Positions 48,864-54,212 of a DNA stretch of 54,212 nt are shown here, one piece after another (positions within the stretch are counted from its first letter, which is position 1; each line of letters starts with the position of its first letter). Below the pieces are notes generated by a model, which saw nothing but the letters and a program-made list of their open reading frames with translations, was not told where the DNA came from and ran no database searches. The position numbers and the translations under genes were made by a program. The DNA is taken from positions 1 to 54,212 of the forward strand of contig CAXYYA010000025.1 of the NCBI GenBank assembly GCA_964293155.1, in the 5' to 3' direction. Source of the stretch: JAQVEB01 sp028698105. Its GTDB lineage: Bacteria; Bacteroidota; Bacteroidia; Bacteroidales; Dysgonomonadaceae.

Positions 48864-50843
48864 ATGGACAAAAATACACTCATCGGTTTATTATTAATCG
48901 GAGCTATTATTATCGGTTTTACAATCTACAACCGGCCCAGTCAGGAACAAATGGCCGAGCAACGCCGTGTTCAGGACTCCATTGCCGCAGTTGAAGCCCA
49001 ACGGGCAAATATCGAATCCCAGGCAAAACCTGCCGATACGGTAGAAGCAACGCCACAGTCGGATGGAGTTGTTTCGGACTTTTTCGGCGCCGCGCAGCCC
49101 GGAAATAATGCTGCCGATTCGGTTGCGGGCGTTACGTCTCACGATTCCATAGTTGTTGCCGCAAACGCTCAAGACGTTTCAGAAAGGTTAATTCCGCTGG
49201 AAAACGATAAGGTGCGCCTTCTGCTCGATACCCACGGAGGCGATATTTATTCGGTTAAACTAAAAGATTATCTGAGATATACGAAAGACAGCCTGTATCT
49301 TTTCGACGGAAGGGAAGAAGCGCGTTTCAACATGGAACTGTTCAACCGAAACAGCGTGAAACTTTCCACACAAGATCAGTATTTTACGCCAATTGTTTCG
49401 CCCGATGGGCGTTCGGTAACCATGCGGTTGCAAAACTCGGCTGATCAATACATTGATTTTATCTATACGCTTCCGCAGGATGAATACATGTTGAAATTCG
49501 ATATCAGGGTAAAAGGCATGAGCAACGGGTTGCATCCGGAAAGCTTAACGAAATTCAAACTGAATTGGGATCAAAAACTTCGCCAGCAGGAGAAAGGGGA
49601 GTCGTTCGAGAGGCGCTATGCACGCATCATTTACAGGTACGACAATCAGAGCACGGAGAAGATGAACCCGAACAAAAATGATAAAAAAGAGCTCACCGAA
49701 CCGTTGCAATGGTTTGCCTTCAAAGATCAGTTCTTTACCACGGTAATTATCCCCGATAAACCGTTTGTGAATACGATTTTGACTTCCACCGACATTCAAT
49801 CGGGTAATTACCTGAAAGATTACAAAGCCGAAGCCTGGGCGCCGGTAACGGCCGATCCGGATGCCGACTCCTATAACACCGGATTTCGCTATTATTTCGG
49901 GCCGGTTCATTATTACATATTGAAAGCATACGACAAGGACGTTAAAAACCCGTCGGATAAACTGTACCTGCAAAATCAGGTGGAGTTGGGCTATAAATGG
50001 TTAAGCTGGGTGAACAAGTGGTTTACGATTCCGGTATTTAATTTCTTTCAGAAACAGGGGTTGAGCATGGGCATCATTATCCTGCTGCTTACGCTAATGG
50101 TGAAGATCATCGTATTGCCGCTCACGTACAAATCCTTTAAATCATCGGCAAAAATGCGGGTATTGAGGCCGCAGGTGAAAGCCATCGAGGAAAAATATCC
50201 GGGAAAAGATCAGGACACAATGATGAAGCGGCAGAAAGAAACCATGGAATTGTATTCGCGCGCAGGTGCAAGCCCCATGAGCGGCTGCTTGCCGATGGTG
50301 CTGCAAATGCCTGTGCTGTTGGCGCTGTTTTTCTTTTTCCCTTCGGCTATCGAACTGCGTCAGCAGGGATTTTTATGGGCAACCGATCTTTCTACTTATG
50401 ATTCCATTATTTCGTGGAGCGGAAATATACCGTTCGTTACGCGATTCGTTGGGAACCACATCAGCTTGTTCTGTTTGCTGATGACCATTGTGAACGTTTG
50501 GTATGCCAAATACAACATGGAAATGACCGATACCGGCCAGCAACAAATGGCGGGAATGAAGTACATGCCCGTTTTCATGTCGGTTTTCATGTTTTTCTTT
50601 TTGAATTCCTATCCTGCCGGATTAAATTACTATTATTTCCTTTCAACGCTCATCACCATAATTCTGACGATCTCGTTCAAGAAATTCATTGACGAAGATA
50701 AATTATTGGCACAGTTGGAGGCTAATAAAAAGAAACCGAAAAAGAAATCGGGTTTCATGGCTCGTTTGGAGGAAGCGCAGAAAATGCAGGAAAAACAGGC
50801 ACGCGAAAGAGCGAAATCGAACGCTAAAAAATACGGACGGTAA
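48864..50843 (+). CDS. yidC: Membrane protein insertase YidC
   Basis: A 659-residue YidC/Oxa1 insertase. It has the N-terminal anchor (LIGLLLIGAIIIGFTIYN), a periplasmic beta-sandwich P1 domain to about residue 350, and the conserved C-terminal core: YKWLSWVNKWFTIPVFNFFQ, MVKIIVLPLTYKSFKSSAKM, the Pro-rich GASPMSGCLPMVLQMPVLLA and FFLNSYPAGLNYYYFLSTL. The Lys/Arg-rich tail is typical. It folds and inserts inner-membrane proteins alone or with Sec. Confidence 0.97.
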   Translation: MDKNTLIGLLLIGAIIIGFTIYNRPSQEQMAEQRRVQDSIAAVEAQRANIESQAKPADTVEATPQSDGVVSDFFGAAQPGNNAADSVAGVTSHDSIVVAANAQDVSERLIPLENDKVRLLLDTHGGDIYSVKLKDYLRYTKDSLYLFDGREEARFNMELFNRNSVKLSTQDQYFTPIVSPDGRSVTMRLQNSADQYIDFIYTLPQDEYMLKFDIRVKGMSNGLHPESLTKFKLNWDQKLRQQEKGESFERRYARIIYRYDNQSTEKMNPNKNDKKELTEPLQWFAFKDQFFTTVIIPDKPFVNTILTSTDIQSGNYLKDYKAEAWAPVTADPDADSYNTGFRYYFGPVHYYILKAYDKDVKNPSDKLYLQNQVELGYKWLSWVNKWFTIPVFNFFQKQGLSMGIIILLLTLMVKIIVLPLTYKSFKSSAKMRVLRPQVKAIEEKYPGKDQDTMMKRQKETMELYSRAGASPMSGCLPMVLQMPVLLALFFFFPSAIELRQQGFLWATDLSTYDSIISWSGNIPFVTRFVGNHISLFCLLMTIVNVWYAKYNMEMTDTGQQQMAGMKYMPVFMSVFMFFFLNSYPAGLNYYYFLSTLITIILTISFKKFIDEDKLLAQLEANKKKPKKKSGFMARLEEAQKMQEKQARERAKSNAKKYGR

Positions 50844-50870
50844 GGGCCGCAAAACGTTCCATAACAAAAG

Positions 50871-50908
50871 AAAACCCCGGAAAAGATCAAACTTCTCCGG
50901 GGTTTTTT
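50871..50908. terminator. Bidirectional terminator between yidC and DUF6261
   Basis: Stem AAAACCCCGGA/TCCGGGGTTTT with extra AAG/CTT pairing; T-runs on both strands serve the convergent genes. Confidence 0.9.
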
Positions 50909-50928
50909 ATGTTGTGATATGCGCGTTA

Positions 50929-51666
50929 TCAGGCAATTTCTTCCGTCGCTTCGTTTCGGTCAATCGTCAGTTTACCGTGACGGTTTGAAACATAGTTCAG
51001 GTGATTTTTTTTGGTTTCCTGAAGCACATTTTGCAGCGCAACCATCTCTTTGTTGTTTTCCGACGATCGGGATAAGGCGTTCACGTAATCATCGTATTGC
51101 TGAAGAGTCTCCATCAGGTCTAAATGCAAGGCCCGCGCATCATAGTTCGATCTTTTCTGATTCTCATCAGACGAAGTATCGTATATCTGCTTGAACTCTT
51201 CGTTTGCTTTTCTGATCTTTTCTACGGCGTCTTTTAAGTTTAAAGCTTGAATATTGGCCGTGTATTTGCTTGTGCTCAAGTCAAACAAAAGGTCTTCTAT
51301 TCCGCTCGTTTCAACGGCCAGGTTCAGGTAGGGCAGGGCTTCGTATTTTTTTGTCCACAACTCGTTCAACTCCTCATAAGCAATTGCCTCGGGCGAATTG
51401 TCTTCGCTCAATTCATACACCTGCATCAACCTCCGGAAAACCGATAATGCGCGATCTCTAACGCGGTCGGCCTCTAAAATTTGTTTACTTGTTTCGCTCT
51501 TCAAAATTGTAGCACGCGTGCTTTCCAATTCGTTGGCATCAATTTCCATCTTTTGTAAATATTTTTTAGCGATTGCGTCGGTCAACGAGTCGCTCAACGC
51601 AGATTTAGTGGAGTTTACCAACGCATTCACAAATTCTATCAGCTCGCTTTGAGTAAATCTTTTCAT
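50929..51666 (-). CDS. DUF6261-type helical protein
   Basis: A 245-residue, nearly all-helical soluble protein without signal peptide. It resembles the Bacteroidetes DUF6261 family: an N-terminal helix (TQSELIEFVNALVNSTKSAL), a central ADRVRDRALSVFRRLMQVY, and a C-terminal QQYDDYVNALSRSS region. Function unknown. A minus-strand TATTTTTG box at 51712 may be its promoter. The family assignment is by general resemblance. Confidence 0.75.
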   Translation of the reverse strand: MKRFTQSELIEFVNALVNSTKSALSDSLTDAIAKKYLQKMEIDANELESTRATILKSETSKQILEADRVRDRALSVFRRLMQVYELSEDNSPEAIAYEELNELWTKKYEALPYLNLAVETSGIEDLLFDLSTSKYTANIQALNLKDAVEKIRKANEEFKQIYDTSSDENQKRSNYDARALHLDLMETLQQYDDYVNALSRSSENNKEMVALQNVLQETKKNHLNYVSNRHGKLTIDRNEATEEIA

Positions 51667-51978
51667 ATCTGTTTTTTTCGGTTGAAAGTTAGCATTCTGT
51701 ATTTATAGTTGCAAAAATACAATGATTTTATCAGATAGGGAACGATTAAAATGTTAATTCACAATCTGTGTAAATAATCAACAAATAACCCTTGCCGGAA
51801 ATCCCGAAAACGGTTTTTAAATACTTTCAAAAGAAATAATCCGTATAATGAACTTATTTTTTTAATGTTTGTTTAAAGAATTAGAATAGGACTTATGTAA
51901 AGAGTTAAATTTATTTTAGGAACAATTAAACCTTTACGGTAAATTTTTTTCATAAGAGAACATCTAAATTTTAGCGTT
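51667..51978. other. 312 bp AT-rich divergent intergenic region
   Basis: No gene is supported. A minus-strand TATTTTTG (51712-51719) is a probable -7 box for the DUF6261 gene. I see no TAnnTTTG box for the plus-strand acidic protein and no hairpin of note. Confidence 0.6.
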
Positions 51979-52302
51979 ATGAGTGAAGAAAATAAAGTTT
52001 TGGAATACGATGAAGATGATTCGATAAAATTCATAAAAGAACATCTTCCGGAGGAAATGAGTGACGAGTTTACGGATGATGAGATAAATTACGTAGTGGA
52101 TCTTATCTACGAATTTTACGAGGAAAAGGGCTTTTTGGATGAGGATGACGATAGTGAAGTTGAAATTGATGAGGACGAATTGCTCGATTTTGTGATAAAA
52201 AATGCACGTAAGGACGCCATCAGAGAATATTCCGAAGAGGAAATTGAAGCTATAGTGGCCGGTGAACTGGCTTATTGCGATTCGTTGAATTTATTTGAGT
52301 AA
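51979..52302 (+). CDS. Highly acidic hypothetical protein (107 aa)
   Basis: A 107-residue soluble protein, about one third Asp plus Glu, with few basic residues (for example SEENKVLEYDEDDS and EKGFLDEDDDSEVEIDEDEL). A central motif FTDDEINYVVDLIYEFYE and a final EEEIEAIVAGELAYCDSL look like paired helices. I do not recognise a named family. The reading frame, spacing and composition support a real gene. A 68 bp gap separates it from the OmpA gene. Confidence 0.75.
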   Translation: MSEENKVLEYDEDDSIKFIKEHLPEEMSDEFTDDEINYVVDLIYEFYEEKGFLDEDDDSEVEIDEDELLDFVIKNARKDAIREYSEEEIEAIVAGELAYCDSLNLFE

Positions 52303-52370
52303 CAACCCATTGAATTTATTTTTTAAATAAATAGTATAAATAATTATTAATTAAAATTGAAACACTGACT

Positions 52371-53069
52371 ATGAAACAGTTAACGAGATTATTTGCCATC
52401 GTGGTATTGGGTGGCGCATTGGTATTTTCTACAACAGGTTGCGATGCTATTCGTAACATGAACAATACGGCAAAAGGAACTGCCGTTGGTGCGGGCGCAG
52501 GAGCGGCCGTTGGAGCCGGAGTTGGCGCAATCGCCGGAGGCGGAAAAGGCGCAGCAATCGGAGCAGGTATCGGAACCGTTATCGGTGGTGTAGCCGGAGC
52601 CATTATCGGTAAGAAAATGGACAAACAGGCTGCCGAACTGGAACAGATTGAAGGCGCTCAGGTAGAAAAAGTGAACGATGGCGAAGCCATTAAAGTTACT
52701 TTTGAATCGGGTATTCTTTTTGCTACCAATTCAAGTACGTTGAACACTGCATCGCGTGCATCGCTGGACAAATTCGCAACATCGTTGCAGAACAATCCCG
52801 ACACGGATGTGAAGATTTACGGACATACCGACAGCACCGGTAGCGATGCCATCAACAACCCGTTATCGCAACGTCGTGCCGAATCGGTTTACAACTACCT
52901 CACATCAAAGGGAATTTCCGGAACACGTATGGAATCTCAGGGATTCGGTTCAACTCAACCGGTTGCAAGCAACAGCACTGTTGAAGGAAGAGCTCAAAAC
53001 CGTCGCGTGGAAGTTTACATTCTTCCGAATGCCAAAATGGTTAAAGATGCTCAGGAACAAGCAAAATAA
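52371..53069 (+). CDS. OmpA-family lipoprotein with glycine-zipper segment
   Basis: A 232-residue outer-membrane lipoprotein (signal ending FSTTGCDAI). Residues about 40-85 are a Gly/Ala zipper (GAGAGAAVGAGVGAIAGG and GAGIGTVIGGVAGAIIGKK), as in SlyB/YMGG proteins. The C-terminal OmpA domain binds PG: DVKIYGHTDSTGSDAINNPL, LSQRRAESVYNYL and GRAQNRRVEVYI are complete. It links the outer membrane to PG. Confidence 0.94.
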   Translation: MKQLTRLFAIVVLGGALVFSTTGCDAIRNMNNTAKGTAVGAGAGAAVGAGVGAIAGGGKGAAIGAGIGTVIGGVAGAIIGKKMDKQAAELEQIEGAQVEKVNDGEAIKVTFESGILFATNSSTLNTASRASLDKFATSLQNNPDTDVKIYGHTDSTGSDAINNPLSQRRAESVYNYLTSKGISGTRMESQGFGSTQPVASNSTVEGRAQNRRVEVYILPNAKMVKDAQEQAK

Positions 53070-53098
53070 GGTAATTTTTTTAAGATAATATTTTATGA

Positions 53099-53136
53099 TA
53101 AAATCGCATTGCCCGAAACGGTGATGCGATTTTTTC
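53099..53136 (+). terminator. Rho-independent terminator after the OmpA lipoprotein
   Basis: Stem AAATCGCAT/ATGCGATTT with an inner CCG/CGG pair, then T-run. It ends 6 bp before the start codon of the next gene, so it may also act as an attenuator. Confidence 0.85.
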
Positions 53137-53142
53137 GCAACT

Positions 53143-53619
53143 ATGGCTGAAGAATTAAACATAGACGACAACCTCACCAAAAAAGAGAAATACGAGTTGT
53201 TGTATCCGCAAATCGAAGCGTTGCTCGAAGCCGAGACCGATATTGTAGCCAATATGGCTAATCTTTCGGCTGCATTGAAAGAAACCTTTGGTTTTTTATG
53301 GGTTGGCTTTTACGTGGTGAAAGGCCGACAACTGGTTTTAGGCCCTTTTCAGGGGCCGATCGCGTGTACGCGCATTGCGTATGGGAAAGGTGTTTGCGGA
53401 ACAGCCTGGAAAGATAACGCAACGCTTGTGGTACCCGATGTTGATGCGTTTCCGGGACACATTGCATGCAGTTCGTTATCGCGATCGGAGATCGTGGTTC
53501 CCGTGCGTGCCGGCGATCGCGTTGCCGCCGTACTTGACATTGACAGCGACACAATCAACACTTTTGACCAAACGGATTCTTTTTATCTGGAGAAATTAGC
53601 GGGACTGCTTAAATTTTAA
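53143..53619 (+). CDS. msrC: Free methionine-(R)-sulfoxide reductase (GAF domain)
   Basis: A 158-residue GAF-domain enzyme that reduces free methionine-R-sulfoxide. All three family cysteines are seen: Cys75 (GPIACTRI), Cys85 (GKGVCGTAW) and Cys109 (GHIACSS). FLWVGFYVVKG and SRSEIVVPV complete the GAF fold. The start codon lies just 6 bp after a terminator and no own promoter box is visible, so expression may depend on read-through from the OmpA gene. Confidence 0.94.
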   Translation: MAEELNIDDNLTKKEKYELLYPQIEALLEAETDIVANMANLSAALKETFGFLWVGFYVVKGRQLVLGPFQGPIACTRIAYGKGVCGTAWKDNATLVVPDVDAFPGHIACSSLSRSEIVVPVRAGDRVAAVLDIDSDTINTFDQTDSFYLEKLAGLLKF

Positions 53620-53629
53620 TCGGGATAAT

Positions 53630-53660
53630 TTTGAAATCATTAAACTAAGAATTATCTTTG
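53630..53660 (+). promoter_or_regulatory. Consensus promoter of the tRNA-Gly array
   Basis: TTTG (53630-53633), exactly 19 bp spacer, TATCTTTG (53653-53660), ending 13 bp before the first tRNA-like unit. It is the best promoter in the window and the only one seen for the array. Confidence 0.8.
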
Positions 53661-53673
53661 TACCTCCAAAATT

Positions 53674-53785
53674 GCGAAAACGGCTTCCCGATAGTGATCG
53701 GGAGTAGAGCATAACCTTGCCGTCGAAAGGAAATGACACAACTAACCTTTTGGCAAGGAAGTACTGAAAAAGTTGGTTACTTATT
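53674..53785 (+). pseudogene. tRNA-Gly 5'-half unit 1 (112 bp)
   Basis: Starts GCGAAAA like the intact tRNA and rejoins it at GTAGAGCATAACCTTGCC, but the D-loop is replaced by the perfect hairpin TCCCGAT-AGTG-ATCGGGA. After the anticodon GCC the tRNA sequence stops; a tail follows with GTC/GAC, GGCAAGG (pairing with CCTTGCC) and AGTTGGTTACTTATT. There is no T-arm or 3' acceptor. Confidence 0.85.
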
Positions 53786-53900
53786 GCGAAAATAGCTCAG
53801 TTGCCTGCCTGCCGCAGGCAGGGTAGAGCATAACCTTGCCGTCAAAAGGAAATGACAACTAACCTTGGCAAGGAAGTACTGAAAAAGTTGGTTACTTATT
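53786..53900 (+). pseudogene. tRNA-Gly 5'-half unit 2 (115 bp)
   Basis: GCGAAAATAGCTCAGTTG, then a 19 bp inserted palindrome CCTGCCTG-CCG-CAGGCAGG between the two D-loop Gs, then GTAGAGCATAACCTTGCC and the same tail as unit 1. The 3' tRNA half is absent. Confidence 0.88.
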
Positions 53901-54015
53901 GCGAAAATAGCTCAGTTGCCTGCCTGCCGCAGGCAGGGTAGAGCATAACCTTGCCGTCGAAAGGAAATGACAACTAACCTTGGCAAGGAAGTACTGAAAA
54001 AGTTGGTTTCTCATT
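53901..54015 (+). pseudogene. tRNA-Gly 5'-half unit 3 (115 bp)
   Basis: Nearly identical to unit 2, with the same D-loop palindrome and tail. It differs by a G/A change in GTCGAAAGG and a changed final segment (GGTTTCTCATT). It runs directly into the intact tRNA. Confidence 0.88.
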
Positions 54016-54088
54016 GCGAAAATAGCTCAGTTGGTAGAGCATAACCTTGCCAAGGTTAGGGTCGCGGGTTCGAGTCCCGTTTTTCGCT
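54016..54088 (+). tRNA. tRNA-Gly (GCC anticodon)
   Basis: A 73-nt cloverleaf: acceptor GCGAAAA/TTTTCGC, D-stem GCTC/GAGC, anticodon stem TAACC/GGTTA with loop TTGCCAA (anticodon GCC), T-stem GCGGG/CCCGT with TTCGAGT, discriminator T. CCA is not encoded. It is the fourth member of the 115 bp periodic array and the only complete one. Confidence 0.95.
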
Positions 54089-54212
54089 CAACACCCCAAA
54101 AATATATCTCGTGTCGGTAAGGGACGAGAAGTTTATCCCGACACGCAGTTGTCGGGAAGTCCCGTTTTTCGCTCAACACCCCAAAAATATATCTCGTGTC
54201 GGTAAGGGACGA
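54073..54212 (+). repeat. Tandem duplication of the tRNA-Gly 3' end (85 bp period)
   Basis: 54073-54127 and 54158-54212 are identical over 55 bp and reach the window edge. Each copy begins with the last 16 nt of the tRNA (AGTCCCGTTTTTCGCT) followed by the same downstream sequence. Between them is the hairpin CCCGACA/TGTCGGG. Confidence 0.85.

Noticed and set aside
53674..54212. Possible CRISPR array at the window end
   Set aside because: Units are 112-115 bp with almost no unique spacer sequence, and they begin with tRNA sequence. There are no cas genes in the window.

Overview
The window is a chromosomal segment of a Bacteroidales bacterium, most likely near Dysgonomonadaceae or Tannerellaceae. 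The evidence is a set of genes typical of the order: DUF1343/NamZ, M49 peptidase, DUF1460, DUF4870, DUF6261, FISUMP and GIN-domain lipoproteins, and a pyrG-yidC pair. Promoters follow the Bacteroidetes form TTTG-N19-TAnnTTTG. The family placement is inference from gene content only. I see no plasmid, prophage, CRISPR or conjugation genes.

1-16.4 kb (all minus strand): a peptidoglycan (PG) salvage and cell-wall block. It holds murQ, a BadF-type MurNAc kinase (murK-like), an HGSNAT/DUF5009 membrane protein, NamZ exo-muramidase, an AmpG-like importer, a SpoIID/LytB protein, a GT2 glycosyltransferase and a 1008-residue amidase-like protein. Together they could release MurNAc sugars, import them, phosphorylate them and turn them into GlcNAc-6-P. 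The block is invaded by small elements: three different REP-associated Y1 transposases (RAYTs), each with its own palindromic repeat family; a 23S-IVP-type four-helix-bundle gene between inverted arrays of mini-hairpins; and at least five C-rich palindromes, some translated in frame.

16.5-29.9 kb: folate and thymidylate genes (folA, a BASS transporter, thyA, folC), a DUF937 gene, three tandem paralogous lipoproteins with growing helical stalks, a DPP III-like peptidase, a FISUMP lipoprotein, a ROK kinase, a GIN-domain lipoprotein and an MFS exporter. tRNA-Gln(CUG) closes the region.

30-41 kb: a PH-like membrane protein, a Dna2-like nuclease-helicase, dgkA, a zinc-ribbon membrane protein, uvrB, fhs and a SatD-DUF3307 pair preceded by palindromes. 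A structured, terminator-ended non-coding region follows.

41-53.6 kb: DUF1460 amidase, CapA-like phosphoesterase, S41 protease, VanZ, a TlpA-like lipoprotein, DUF4870, ftsE, pyrG, yidC, DUF6261, an acidic small protein, an OmpA lipoprotein and free-Met-R-sulfoxide reductase.

53.6-54.2 kb: the strangest part. A textbook promoter leads into three tandem 112-115 bp units. Each begins with the 5' half of tRNA-Gly, carries a palindrome in the D-loop and lacks the 3' half. An intact tRNA-Gly(GCC) follows, whose own 3' end is then tandemly duplicated with an 85 bp period up to the window edge. The best candidates for something undescribed are this tRNA-derived array and the four-helix-bundle gene packaged between mini-hairpin arrays.
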